A stretch of DNA of 64,000 nt from Chloroflexi bacterium 54-19 (GCA_001898225.1 MKTJ01000064.1:1-64000); one strand, 5' to 3'; positions 9,368-18,522 are shown, numbered from the stretch's first letter. Made by a program: numbers and translations. The notes: generated by a model not told the origin, from the letters alone.

Positions 9368-9543
9368 GAGAGCATTCTTTTCCGGGGGCCAGCTTTGCAT
9401 CAGCAATATAGATATCTGCATTAACTTTCCCAAAATTCAGCATCGGTGGGATCCACTTCTAGTTGCTATGGCTCAAGTTTGTTCATTTAGAATCCATGAT
9501 AATAACCTAGCACTTTTATTGGCCCCCGGAAAAGAATGCTCTC
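9368..9543. mobile_element. 176-bp MITE-like element with ISKra4-type terminal inverted repeats
   Basis: Bases 9368-9390 and 9521-9543 are perfect 23-bp inverted repeats beginning GAGAGCATTCTTTTCCGGGG. They differ from the ends of the ISKra4-like element at 898-3328 by one base over this stretch. The interior has no coding capacity and no similarity that I can see to the inside of the larger element. This is the form expected of a non-autonomous derivative moved in trans. Confidence 0.75.
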
Positions 9544-9787
9544 TATAACAAGTGGAGATTATAATCCACAAACCAATGTAATAAGCTTATTTTTTGCTCC
9601 AACTGATGCGTATGTAAGGGCGGGGGAGAATAGTTTTGACCGTTTATCGCATATAACTATTCATGAAATTGGCCATACTATTGATAATAATTTGAATATA
9701 ATAAATGGATGGCATCGAGATGGAGATGAGCTCCGCACCCGTCCTGGCTACCAACCTCATCCGGTGTATAATCGAGCTGAAATATAA
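9536..9787 (+). pseudogene. HEIGH-motif zinc metallopeptidase fragment
   Basis: The frame begins inside the inverted repeat of the small element. It encodes GDYNPQTNVISLFF, then ITIHEIGHTIDNN with a canonical HExxH zinc site, then a tail ending VYNRAEI. It is too short for a protease domain: there is no third zinc ligand helix and no N-terminal half. It looks like part of a larger secreted or toxin-type metallopeptidase (the anthrax lethal factor-like families have similar HExGHxxD sites), cut by mobile DNA on both sides. Confidence 0.5.
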
Positions 9788-9810
9788 ATACTCATAATGG
9801 ATAAAACCGG

Positions 9811-10926
9811 ATGATAGCACTTTTTCAGCCTTTGAAATCACTTGGTAAGCGGATTAGCCAAGTTATGAACTATACCTTCAAAACTTGGACAAAACCCGCC
9901 AAACCGTCTCAACTCCTGGGAACCCTTGCCGATTTGAATAGAAGTAAGAGGGAGTTGATGGCGGAGAATGCTCTCTTACGCCAACAGCTAATTGTTCTAA
10001 GCCGCCAAGGACAGCTAAAGCGCCTTCAGTTTACACCCCTTGACCGTTTTTTGATAATGCTACTTGCCGCAAGAATTTCAGCCTGGAAACAAGCCCTGCT
10101 TATTTTGCAACCTGATACCCTCCTTCGCTGGCATCGCCAGGGTTTTCGCCTTTTCTGGAAGCTGAAATCTAAACCTAAGTCTACTGTACCGAAAATTAGC
10201 CCCGAAACTGTCGCCTTGATAAAACAAATGGCCGCCGAAAACCAGACCTGGGGCGCTGAGCGAATTAGAGGTGAATTACTCAAATTGGGCATTAAAGTCG
10301 CCAAACGAACCGTTCAGAAATATATAAAGGTTCCTGGACAACCGAAACGGCCAAATCAGAACTGGAGTCCATTCCTCAAAAATCATGCGAGTGAGATCTG
10401 GGCCTGCGATTACTTTGGCATCACTGATATTTTCTTCCGCCAGCTTTACGCTTTTGTGATAATAGAACTTGGCTCACGAAGGATCGTTCATGTCGGAATT
10501 ACAAAACATCCTACTGACGAGTGGACTGCTCAGCAATTAAGAGAAGCCACCCCTTTTGATCAAAGACCGAAATATTTAATCCGAGATAACGATCGGAAAT
10601 TTGGACCGGAATTTCAACAAGTAGCCTTAACTACAGGCATTGAGATAATAAAAACACCCATCAAGGCACCTAACGCGAATGCGATTTGCGAACGCTTGAT
10701 AGGCAGTATCCGCCGTGAGTGCCTCGATTTCTTTTTGATAGTGAATGAACGACACCTAACAAAAGTGTTAAAAGAGTACATACAGTTCTATAACAACTCT
10801 CGGCCTCATCAGGGTATTGATCAGCAAAGACCGATAGAACCCAAAACCTTACACGCTGCTAAGGGAGAAATCTTAGCATTTCCAGTCCTGGGAGGTCTTC
10901 ATCATAATTATCAAAGAGCCGCCTGA
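9811..10926 (+). CDS. DDE integrase-type (rve) transposase
   Basis: The 371-aa protein has an N-terminal coiled segment (ENALLRQQLIVLSRQ), a helix-turn-helix region (WGAERIRGELLKLGIKVAKRTVQKY), then the retroviral-integrase fold: IWACDYFGI (first D), RYLI-type strand IRDNDRKFGPEF (second D) and NANAICERLIGSIRRECLD (E), ending YNNSRPHQGI. It is related to the IS3/IS481 superfamily of single-ORF transposases. Its length is complete. A second possible start is ATG 9865. Flanking genes on both sides are truncated. Confidence 0.8.
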   Translation: MIALFQPLKSLGKRISQVMNYTFKTWTKPAKPSQLLGTLADLNRSKRELMAENALLRQQLIVLSRQGQLKRLQFTPLDRFLIMLLAARISAWKQALLILQPDTLLRWHRQGFRLFWKLKSKPKSTVPKISPETVALIKQMAAENQTWGAERIRGELLKLGIKVAKRTVQKYIKVPGQPKRPNQNWSPFLKNHASEIWACDYFGITDIFFRQLYAFVIIELGSRRIVHVGITKHPTDEWTAQQLREATPFDQRPKYLIRDNDRKFGPEFQQVALTTGIEIIKTPIKAPNANAICERLIGSIRRECLDFFLIVNERHLTKVLKEYIQFYNNSRPHQGIDQQRPIEPKTLHAAKGEILAFPVLGGLHHNYQRAA

Positions 10927-10929
10927 TGC

Positions 10930-11211
10930 AAATCCACAACGGCTCAAACTAGGTCGGATGAGGTTGGTAGCCAGGACGGGGGCAGAAATGTCCTGCATAG
11001 TGCTGATCTTAGCCTGGCGTTGATTTTCAGCTTCATATTTTGCTTCAGGTAACGCCAACCACCACTCTCGCCATTGTTTCTCGGCGGTCGAAATCGGTGG
11101 TCGGGACAACCAGGGATCGAAGTTTTCTTGCATAGCTATAAAAGCCGCAAAATTCAAAGGTTCCTGATCACCCATCGACATTTGCCACGACTCTTTTCCA
11201 ACAGTTTGCAT
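10930..11211 (-). pseudogene. Hypothetical protein, 3' end replaced by the transposon junction
   Basis: AAAGGAGGG lies about 10 nt before an ATG at 11211, a strong translation start. The protein begins with MSMGDQEPLNFAAFIAMQENFD and a tryptophan-rich stretch (WREWWLALPEA), then a QRQAKISTMQ segment. The frame runs on to 10873, but its last residues are antisense to the transposase, so the native C-terminus is gone. No family is recognised. The good start and loss of the end suggest a small gene disrupted by the insertion at about 10930-10990. Confidence 0.45.
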
Positions 11212-11403
11212 TTTCTTTACCCTCCTTTCATTGCAATATTCTTTTCACCTAGCTCCCACTATAACTTGAATACACTAAAAAAACCACCTTTTCGGATTAT
11301 GGCCTTTTGCGTCTATTGGAACCAAAAGATATAGTTTAGTAGTTAAAACTATTAATTAGACGTATGAAGGAACGTTTTAGGCAACCCCAATATTATCAAA
11401 TTC

Positions 11404-11435
11404 ATACTACAACTAATGATCGTTAGTTGTAGTAT
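11404..11435. repeat. 32-bp palindrome: 13-bp arms with 6-bp spacer upstream of the tyrosine recombinase
   Basis: The arms ATACTACAACTAA (11404-11416) and TTAGTTGTAGTAT (11423-11435) are perfect inverted copies around TGATCG. The geometry is like a tyrosine-recombinase core site: loxP and FRT have 13-bp arms with 8-bp spacers, and dif has 11-bp arms with a 6-bp spacer. The right arm also overlaps a possible -35 (TTGTAG 11427-11432) with TATTGT 17 bp downstream, so it could instead be an operator. It is not followed by a T run and so is not a terminator. Confidence 0.6.
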
Positions 11436-11517
11436 ATACCTTTTTATGATATTGTTATAGTGGCCGTCAGATATTATTTCTGGTTTCGCTTACGGTAAAA
11501 AGGTGGATTAGTTGGAG

Positions 11518-12711
11518 ATGGCAAACAATATTATAGTTATCGGATCAGATGACAATACTCGCAATAATAGTTCTCAAAATAGTAGTTCTACTTCAAAACT
11601 GGAACTGGCAATCGTCGCTTGGTTGGACGCCAAGTCCAAACGCTCTAACAGTTCCAAAACCCTGGTAGCTTACCGTGATACTCTTACATCTTTCAGAGAA
11701 ACGCTGCTTGCTGCAGGCCTGGACCTGGACACGCCGGACATTACCACTCTAGCTCTGATTGCCCAGGGCTGGGCCGGACAGTCTACGGCGGCTACTCCTT
11801 CCATTATAAAGGAAGAAGGTGAAGGAAATGCGGCAGTTGATAACGCAGAGAAAAAAGCAACCACCGGCAGAAAAGGCAGAAAGTCAGCCATTTCAAACCA
11901 ATCGCAAGAAACTGACCAATCAGATGCCACCGTCATCCAGCCTTACAAGGAAATTCCTCAAACAAAAGTCCAACAAAATACTGTGGTCAATGAGGTCAGC
12001 CCGGCCACCTACAATCAGCGCCTGGCAATCCTCTCCAGTTTCTACGGCTATGCACGCCGCCAGGGTCTTCTTACTGGTGAAAATCCAATTGGCCGAGTCG
12101 AACGCCGCCCGGTCCACCTTTACGGTGATGCCTCGGCCCTGGCTTATAAGGAAGTGAAAAATAACCTGGCCGCGATTGACCGTTCTCAGCCGGTCGGCAA
12201 ACGAGACTATGCCCTTCTAAGCGTGGCCCTCCAAACCGGCCGCCGTCTTTCCGAGCTGGCTTCCCTCCGGCGCTCAAACCTCAAATTCGATGGAGCAAAC
12301 ATCACCATTCACTGGCACCGGACCAAAGGTGGAAAAACCATGAGTGACCGGCTGCCCCAGCCTTTGAGTCGGGCGCTGGCCGATTGGCTCTCTTCCTATT
12401 ATGGTAACCAGGTTAGCTCCTTACCTCAGGATGCACCGGTGTGGGTTTCGCTTTCCCGGCAAAATAAAGGCGCAGCCCTGAGCATCCAGACAATTGCCGA
12501 CATTTGTGAAAAGCGCTTAGGTACCAGTAAAGTTCATAGTTTGCGCCACACTTTTGCCAGGGCTATGGAAGATGCTGGTGCTAAAGTAAGTGTCATTCAG
12601 GCGCGATTAGGTCACACCAGCTTGGCTACCACTGGTCGTTATCTGGCGGCCCTGCGCCAGGCCGAAAACGAGCATGCTGAAGCTTTATCTTCACTTTTTG
12701 GTATAGAATAA
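11518..12711 (+). CDS. Tyrosine recombinase/integrase
   Basis: Residues 20-75 and the segment after a low-complexity insert form a SAM-like core-binding domain (TYNQRLAILSSFYGYARRQGL). The catalytic domain has Arg242 (TGRRLSELASLRR), the TKGGK lysine, HSLRH (His340, Arg343), LGH (His366) and the nucleophile in GRYL (Tyr375), so it is complete. The N-terminal half contains an unusual charged insert of about 70 residues (EGEGNAAVDNAEKKATTGRK). A start at TTG 11512 is also possible, but ATG 11518 follows AGGTGG and GGAG. It is adjacent to the pAgo operon and may have mobilised the island. Confidence 0.85.
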   Translation: MANNIIVIGSDDNTRNNSSQNSSSTSKLELAIVAWLDAKSKRSNSSKTLVAYRDTLTSFRETLLAAGLDLDTPDITTLALIAQGWAGQSTAATPSIIKEEGEGNAAVDNAEKKATTGRKGRKSAISNQSQETDQSDATVIQPYKEIPQTKVQQNTVVNEVSPATYNQRLAILSSFYGYARRQGLLTGENPIGRVERRPVHLYGDASALAYKEVKNNLAAIDRSQPVGKRDYALLSVALQTGRRLSELASLRRSNLKFDGANITIHWHRTKGGKTMSDRLPQPLSRALADWLSSYYGNQVSSLPQDAPVWVSLSRQNKGAALSIQTIADICEKRLGTSKVHSLRHTFARAMEDAGAKVSVIQARLGHTSLATTGRYLAALRQAENEHAEALSSLFGIE

Positions 12712-12862
12712 AGTACTTTGCTCTTAATAAGCGTGATTATTCTAAGCTAACTCTGGAGAAAATAACTATTTATATGTCTTGAATAAGTTGGTCGTTTTAT
12801 CTATAGCACTCCATAGTTGCTTCATCAACCCACACAACTCCTTCTAAAAAGGCTCAAATTAT

Positions 12863-13990
12863 TTAATTTATGTCTTGCATTAACCTTTCAATTTCTTGTC
12901 GTTCCCAATCATTGTAGATCACAGGACTATTTCTAAATAACCCCCAAGCCTGGTTGACAAGGCTTACTACCCTAGGACGTGCATTTTCTTCGGTTTCCGG
13001 ATCAGTAAAGCAGTGTAAACCTAGTTGGCGGCAACCAGCAACAACATGGTTTGCCAAGGATACAACCAGATGCTGAGGATAACAAACATCATAATCTAAA
13101 GGTCGATCCTGACCACTCAAAGTTAGAAAAGTTGTCCATAAAGAAGTTAATTCTTGCAAATTACCAGTTGCACCTATGATTTGTAAAACTTCAATAGAAG
13201 CCCGCATTCGGGCTTCATCTGCAGGATGTGAAGTATCTTCTCCTAATGCAGGATGAAAAATACCCTGCTCTTGACAAGTACATAACCTTAAATGCTGATA
13301 TGCGAATGCTGGACCTACTAAGTAGGTTGCTACCATATCGCATGTAAATTCTTCAAGCCAGCCTTCCATCCAAGCGGCATAAAGATTATCATAATCAGTG
13401 TGGTATTGTGGAGCACGTTGCCTAACATCAATATCTAGATGGATTTCGCGAATATATTGATTGAATTCCTGGATAAAATTACCAAGCAATTCATTCCTGT
13501 TATAAAACATTAAAATATGTCCCATTTCATGACATAGGTCACCCAACCCAAGCAAGCTTGTCCCTTCAGCTGCAGGTAAATTTACAAAATTAAAATTAGG
13601 AAGCGACCAAAAGTATTCAATCGAAGATGCACAAACCAGAGGAGGCGGATGCGGCCAATTTATTTGAGTAGAAAGTAAATTACAAAGTCTTGTTAGAAAA
13701 TGATCTTTATCATTATAACGTTCAAAGAAAGGAAGTTGATAACTTTCAATTAGATCAGCATTTTCTTTTAAGCGCTTATAATGCCGAAAGTGTAGCGTTA
13801 AGAAACTCTCATCCTCAAAATTTTGATCAGCTAATATTTCTGCGGCTTCACGTCGCAGGATTTCTACATTTCGATAAGCACTTAATGCTTGAGACCTAAT
13901 ATCTGGGTGATCGGCAGAGCTAATACGATTTGAAATAATTCTACAACGATTTATTAGATCAAGTAAAAGGCCACGAAGGAAAGTTTCCAT
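12863..13990 (-). CDS. HEMGH zinc metalloprotease, last gene of the pAgo operon
   Basis: The 375-aa protein is predicted soluble. The zinc site is HEMGH (154-158), followed about 55 residues later by WLEEFTCDMVATYLVG, where Glu213/214 and Asp218 fit the third-ligand helix of gluzincin-type proteases. The N-terminal 100 residues are helical. A conserved-looking HPADEAR segment follows the core. I do not recognise the family. It lies 18 bp downstream of the 178-aa gene in the same direction, so it is probably co-transcribed with the Argonaute. Within a defence operon it could be an abortive-infection effector or a regulator-cleaving protease (compare XRE/ImmA pairs). Both are inference. Confidence 0.75.
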   Translation of the reverse strand: METFLRGLLLDLINRCRIISNRISSADHPDIRSQALSAYRNVEILRREAAEILADQNFEDESFLTLHFRHYKRLKENADLIESYQLPFFERYNDKDHFLTRLCNLLSTQINWPHPPPLVCASSIEYFWSLPNFNFVNLPAAEGTSLLGLGDLCHEMGHILMFYNRNELLGNFIQEFNQYIREIHLDIDVRQRAPQYHTDYDNLYAAWMEGWLEEFTCDMVATYLVGPAFAYQHLRLCTCQEQGIFHPALGEDTSHPADEARMRASIEVLQIIGATGNLQELTSLWTTFLTLSGQDRPLDYDVCYPQHLVVSLANHVVAGCRQLGLHCFTDPETEENARPRVVSLVNQAWGLFRNSPVIYNDWERQEIERLMQDIN

Positions 13991-14008
13991 AAATTAGTGC
14001 TTCCCTTG

Positions 14009-14545
14009 TTACCTTCTCATTAACCTGCGAAATAAAACTGTAGCCTGCGTATCAGCAGACGAAGCTAAATGATCAATTATTTTTAAGTCATTATTTGTTA
14101 GTCCAGTTGGATTATACTTTAACCTCTCAGCAATTTGGTTAAGGTCTTCAAGGTAATAATCTAAATCACCTCTCCGCTCGTCTCGTAGACGAATTACTAA
14201 AGCTACTGGTATTTGAATAGGTTTTTCAGGTCTATTTGTTGGGGGCTCCTTAGATGGATCAAGTAGTACTACTAAAACGTTTAATACATCAGCTAAATTA
14301 CGCATAGTATTGTTAAAAGAATTGGTATCAGTTTCGGGTTCCCCTAGATTTTTAATTGCAGCAGGTGAACGTTGGGAACCCTTGTATTTGGAACTGCTTG
14401 AGCCTATCCTTTTCTGAGGTAGTATCCCATTAGGCTTTTTGGCTTCTAACAAAGCTTTCTTAAGCTCAAGTAGCGCCTTATCAATAGTTTGAGATAATTC
14501 AGAAGCGGTCTTGTACTCCTGTGAAATAACACTTATGTTACTCAT
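14009..14545 (-). CDS. Unrecognised 178-aa protein of the pAgo operon
   Basis: There is no known domain. Residues 10-40 are a helical heptad-like segment (SELSQTIDKALLELKKALLEAKK), then a serine/lysine-rich linker, a helix NTMRNLADVLNVLVVLLD, a proline-rich turn, a strand IPVALVIRLRD and a helical C-terminus rich in charged residues. It is 62 bp downstream of the pAgo stop and 18 bp upstream of the metalloprotease. Its small size, lack of catalytic motifs and position suggest an adaptor, inhibitor or substrate for the protease, but nothing in the sequence proves this. Confidence 0.6.
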   Translation of the reverse strand: MSNISVISQEYKTASELSQTIDKALLELKKALLEAKKPNGILPQKRIGSSSSKYKGSQRSPAAIKNLGEPETDTNSFNNTMRNLADVLNVLVVLLDPSKEPPTNRPEKPIQIPVALVIRLRDERRGDLDYYLEDLNQIAERLKYNPTGLTNNDLKIIDHLASSADTQATVLFRRLMRR

Positions 14546-14607
14546 AATGCATACCCTTCTTTGGCAGGAATTTTGTTTCGGATTGGTTAGAAATAAATAC
14601 CAGAGCT

Positions 14608-17016
14608 CTAGCCAATTTGACTATATAAACCGAAATCTTCCTCGTCTTGCTCGGATAAGTTATCGTCATAGAGTGCCTCTTCCTCATCAGACTCACTAAT
14701 TATTGATTTTAGAAAATCGTCTGCAAGTTTTATTGTTAGAGGAAGGCGGATACATTTATCTGGAGCCATAAAAGTAAGTTGGGTAAGATCAAAAATATCC
14801 TCTAAAACCCAGTTAATATTAAGGCTGCCCTCACGAATAACCGCTGTTAATGGCTTTGCTGTTCCTGTAAACCGAAAAGGCTTGCCGGTTGTGCAAATAA
14901 GACCCTCTTTTCCGTTAAAGGTATAAGCACTTCCTATAGTGGGATTATTTAATTCCTGAAGACTTAGTCCTTCAAATACACGATGCCTATCCGCTGTAGT
15001 TTTGCGAATATCAACAATACCTAGCATGGTTTCTTTGGGAAGTACGTTGGATCTTTTTAATTCATTGATACCACTTCTTAAACCTAAAATTTCTGGGGTA
15101 AAAGTACGCCCATCACGATGCACCACAATACTTTTTGGCCGTATGTTTAACCTTTCCAAGTCAGAACGTAGATCGTTTGTCAGGATAGTATAGAGTTGTC
15201 GAGAAGATAAGCTCTCTGCCTGCTTACATGGATAGTGTTTAAAAACAATATCTCGACCTTGATTGTAGAGGAAAGTTACCCCTGCTAACTGATTTAAGAT
15301 GTCTATTCCGATATAAACATCGTAATGTAAAGGCGCGGCTAGAGTCCAAGGCCATTTACGGTTAACCACCATCATTCCTAAAGCACAGTTTTGTACATAA
15401 CTAGCAAGGGTGCCTTGTTTATCTCCTTTAACTACCCAATTTGGTCCTGATCCTTGGTTAGTGTACTCATAAAAGCTAATAACTTTAGAGGCTGATGCAC
15501 ACTGGAATTGTATACCAGGCCAGAAAGTTCTCTTAATATGATTGTGTAAATCACGATGCATTCTGCTGGGTAAAACAAATAAGACATAACCCTTTGTTAC
15601 TTTGTTGTCTTGAAGCACCTTTTGGATCGCTTGAACTTGCCGGTACAACGAATTAGCATTTGAATCATCGTATAAGATACGATTAACTCTGTAACTCGAT
15701 TGGCCTGAAGTTAATTGCATCTTCTTTTGAAACCGTTCTTCAAAATCCTGATTGACTGCTCGCGGCAAGCTTTTCGGAAGTAAAATGTACTGAGGGTCAA
15801 ATAGGCTATTGTCCTTTGGACCTATTTTAGGGTCAAGAACCATTTGCAACCGGGTTTGTCCTAACCTCTCAAGGGTGGTTGTTACGATTGTTGAAGATAT
15901 TGGAGCCGGACCGACTTGAAGTTGACGATTATTACCAAAGACTAGAGAAGGTACAACAAAAGTTCTTCGTTCAATCTCTAAAGGTGCGGTACTAATTTCC
16001 ACTTGCTTGTTACCCAATGATACCTGCCCAAAATAGCGTCTTACTATTTCAATTGAACGCTGACAACGGGATGTTGCATCTATTATCGATGCCCTATGTA
16101 GCCTCTTTGCCTGGCTATCTGAAGTTGGTACGGTCAATTTGCATAGATCCGAAGCACCCAAGCTTTCTTTGTTATTGCCAGGATAACGGTAAATAATAGC
16201 TGGACTATCTGGTGCTAATCTATCAATATTTGGAATATGATCTTTACCCCAGCGATTTTTGGTATAGTTAAACACATCGGTTGGGGCTGCTTGGCCTTCT
16301 GGTGTAAATTTTGCTTCTCTTATAGATTGACCTGAAAGACCCCAAAATTGAACAATATACCAATTATTACCGAACTGATAAAGACAATGCTTTGCTCGAA
16401 AATCATTTGGACTTGCATTTCTGAGTCTATCTGAAAGCCAAAGTCTGTCTATGTAACGAGTTGTAATGTCTACTGACAGAAATAAACGCCCTTTATCATT
16501 TACCACATTCCAAATAAATCCCTGATACGCATCAATTTCCGAGTGCTGATCTGTTATATTGATTGGCCTTTTTGTGTAAAGTGCGTGCGTACTTCCCCAT
16601 AGGTTGGAATCCTTTATTAGTGGTGTACGTATAGCATATTCCAAGAACCTTAAGGCGATAAAGTTATCAGCTTCACTTAGATTAGCAAGCTCAAGAGTGC
16701 GAACTTTTTCTTCAGGTTCCAACTTGACAACAAAAGGTGACAGTTGCTGCTCCAATTTTGGTAAGTTTGCATTTGCAGGAAACGCTAAATAATGACTACC
16801 GTTACTTGGCACAAGTGCTACAGGTTGATGTGTCTGATAAGCAATTGCTTTTGTCAACTGATTAAGCTGCTTATCTCTATACTCTGTTTGAGGAAAATTT
16901 TTTATTTCTAAAAACCTATAATCAAAAGAAAGGTCTTTTAGATTTTTAATTTCAAAAGAGTTTAACCATTGCTGGCTGTATCTATTATTTTCTTTTGCTG
17001 AACTTATTCCGGTCAT
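14608..17016 (-). CDS. Prokaryotic Argonaute, long form with DEDD PIWI tetrad
   Basis: This 802-aa protein has the N-PAZ-MID-PIWI layout. Residues about 150-290 are PAZ-like, about 450-560 are MID-like, and 560-770 are PIWI. Candidate catalytic residues by alignment in my head to Thermus thermophilus Argonaute: Asp572 (YIGIDIL), Glu601 (AESLS, the glucose-finger glutamate), Asp635 (VVHRDGR) and Asp766 (IKLADDF), which would be a complete tetrad. Active long pAgos use short DNA or RNA guides to cut invading DNA. The start overlaps the nuclease stop by 4 bp (ATGA), showing tight coupling. An acidic tail follows the PIWI core. The Argonaute identity is firm. Guide type and cleavage are inference. 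Confidence 0.88.
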   Translation of the reverse strand: MTGISSAKENNRYSQQWLNSFEIKNLKDLSFDYRFLEIKNFPQTEYRDKQLNQLTKAIAYQTHQPVALVPSNGSHYLAFPANANLPKLEQQLSPFVVKLEPEEKVRTLELANLSEADNFIALRFLEYAIRTPLIKDSNLWGSTHALYTKRPINITDQHSEIDAYQGFIWNVVNDKGRLFLSVDITTRYIDRLWLSDRLRNASPNDFRAKHCLYQFGNNWYIVQFWGLSGQSIREAKFTPEGQAAPTDVFNYTKNRWGKDHIPNIDRLAPDSPAIIYRYPGNNKESLGASDLCKLTVPTSDSQAKRLHRASIIDATSRCQRSIEIVRRYFGQVSLGNKQVEISTAPLEIERRTFVVPSLVFGNNRQLQVGPAPISSTIVTTTLERLGQTRLQMVLDPKIGPKDNSLFDPQYILLPKSLPRAVNQDFEERFQKKMQLTSGQSSYRVNRILYDDSNANSLYRQVQAIQKVLQDNKVTKGYVLFVLPSRMHRDLHNHIKRTFWPGIQFQCASASKVISFYEYTNQGSGPNWVVKGDKQGTLASYVQNCALGMMVVNRKWPWTLAAPLHYDVYIGIDILNQLAGVTFLYNQGRDIVFKHYPCKQAESLSSRQLYTILTNDLRSDLERLNIRPKSIVVHRDGRTFTPEILGLRSGINELKRSNVLPKETMLGIVDIRKTTADRHRVFEGLSLQELNNPTIGSAYTFNGKEGLICTTGKPFRFTGTAKPLTAVIREGSLNINWVLEDIFDLTQLTFMAPDKCIRLPLTIKLADDFLKSIISESDEEEALYDDNLSEQDEEDFGLYSQIG

Positions 17017-18032
17017 AGCAAACTCCCTTGTATCATATTCGTTGTTCCGGCTAAATCGTTTGAATTAGTTTTTAATAATTTCTCGACAGCGAAAATATTT
17101 TCAATAGATTGACCCTTTTTTTCCAACCACTGAATACACAGAGGTCTAAAGTTACAAAAAGCACAGGTTAATGGAGAATTAGCCGGTTCAAATTCATTTG
17201 ATTCAAGATCATTATACTTAATATCTCCAATAAGGCCTGTCATTTCGGCTGTACTTGCAAAAATAAAATCCTCAGCTTCATTCACACGGTCTGCGTCAAA
17301 GGGATGCTTACGAACATAATTCTTTAATAAATTTACTTCATAAAGCTCAATATCTGTTGCTGAAATATCAGGCCACCATCCATTTGAAAGCAAGGCAAGG
17401 CCATAAACTATAAGTTGTTTGGAATAATCACTTGTTTCACTTTCGGCGATCTTCCAATCGACGATAATTTTTTTTCCCCTTACTGAAATAAAGAATAAAT
17501 CGGGATTGGCGCTTATCGTAAATCCATTTAATTTAAAAGGCATATTTATTTCAGTTTTATGCCTGGAACCTGTTTCAAGCAGTTGTAGGAATTCTCGTTG
17601 AGAAGCTAAATTATCAAAACAAAGTTTTATAGCATCAAAAACTCTATCGACTGTGGCTTGAGAAATAGGTATATCAAACTCATGTTCAGCTAAAGCACAA
17701 AAAGCATCACCAGCAGCGCTCTTAGTTTGGCCTGAAGCTCTATATAGTTTTGCTTTTGAAAAAGCAAATTGGCGCATAGCTAATTCTTTAGCTTTTAAAG
17801 ACATTTCCTCAACATTAATTTTTCTACTAGTTTGTAAAGCCACTGGTATAGAACTAGCCAAAACCTCATGTATAAGACTACCCTGCCATGTATTTATATA
17901 CTGGAGTTGCTTTAGAATAAAAGCCTCCCGTCTTTCTACATCCCGCGCATTATGTGAAGCAACTATCTGTGTAAACATAAGTTGACGGTGACAACGTCGC
18001 ATAGTATTATGTGCAGAGATTGACCATTTCAT
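17013..18032 (-). CDS. PD-(D/E)XK nuclease with Fe-S cysteines (Cas4/AddB-like), pAgo-associated
   Basis: The nuclease core is visible: WQGSLIHEVLAS (His55), ANPDLFFI (Asp178), IIVDWK (Asp192, Lys194) and SKQLIVYGLAL (motif III, Gln206/Tyr210). Cys14 together with Cys290, Cys293 and Cys299 fits the four-cysteine [4Fe-4S] staple of Cas4, AddB and related RecB-type nucleases. Such enzymes resect DNA ends. Next to an Argonaute this one could generate guide precursors or degrade cut DNA. AAGAGGTAAATAGAG precedes the ATG. It is 105 bp after the XRE gene and overlaps the pAgo start. Cas4-like genes near pAgos are known from genome surveys. Confidence 0.85.
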   Translation of the reverse strand: MKWSISAHNTMRRCHRQLMFTQIVASHNARDVERREAFILKQLQYINTWQGSLIHEVLASSIPVALQTSRKINVEEMSLKAKELAMRQFAFSKAKLYRASGQTKSAAGDAFCALAEHEFDIPISQATVDRVFDAIKLCFDNLASQREFLQLLETGSRHKTEINMPFKLNGFTISANPDLFFISVRGKKIIVDWKIAESETSDYSKQLIVYGLALLSNGWWPDISATDIELYEVNLLKNYVRKHPFDADRVNEAEDFIFASTAEMTGLIGDIKYNDLESNEFEPANSPLTCAFCNFRPLCIQWLEKKGQSIENIFAVEKLLKTNSNDLAGTTNMIQGSLL

Positions 18033-18137
18033 CTCTATTTACCTCTTGAACGAAAGCAAAGCAATTGCATAAAGATATTCTGAGTACAAATAGATTACTT
18101 TGCCTCTTATAAGTAATGTTTGTGACCTTTTATTAAT

Positions 18138-18494
18138 TTAGCTATTTTTTGCTTTATTTTGGTTTTTCCTATCCAAATAATCATTTAGATCCTTCCAACC
18201 TTCAGCAGTATGTATCGTCTGACTAGCCTTTCTAAAAAAGCGTAGGGCTTCTCTACTACTAACAATAGATTGAAGGGAAGTAGGAACTTTGTCTGCTAGT
18301 TCCATCAATTCTAGCTCATCAACTTCCAACACTCTTGCTAAATCTTGAAGAGTTTTAATTGATGGAGTATGTTCCAAACGATCATTTTCGATTTTAGATA
18401 AATAAGTGAAATCTACCCCTATTTTATCAGCTAATTGTCGTTGAGTTAATTTATGTTCCCGCCTTAACTCCTTTAGGCGTTCTCCAAGATTCAT
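18138..18494 (-). CDS. XRE-family transcriptional regulator heading the pAgo operon
   Basis: The HTH_3 domain is complete: LGERLKELRREHKLTQRQLADKIGVDFTYLSKIEN, then SIKTLQDLARVLEVD. A C-terminal helical tail follows (ALRFFRKASQTIHTAEGW). I chose the ATG at 18494 because AAAGGAG precedes it and because the promoter at 18523-18551 lies inside the longer reading frame (to 18557), which therefore cannot be the start. It most likely represses itself and the downstream nuclease-pAgo-protease genes through the inverted repeat in its promoter. Confidence 0.85.
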   Translation of the reverse strand: MNLGERLKELRREHKLTQRQLADKIGVDFTYLSKIENDRLEHTPSIKTLQDLARVLEVDELELMELADKVPTSLQSIVSSREALRFFRKASQTIHTAEGWKDLNDYLDRKNQNKAKNS

Positions 18495-18522
18495 ATAGTC
18501 TCCTTTTCTACAATTTTTCTTA

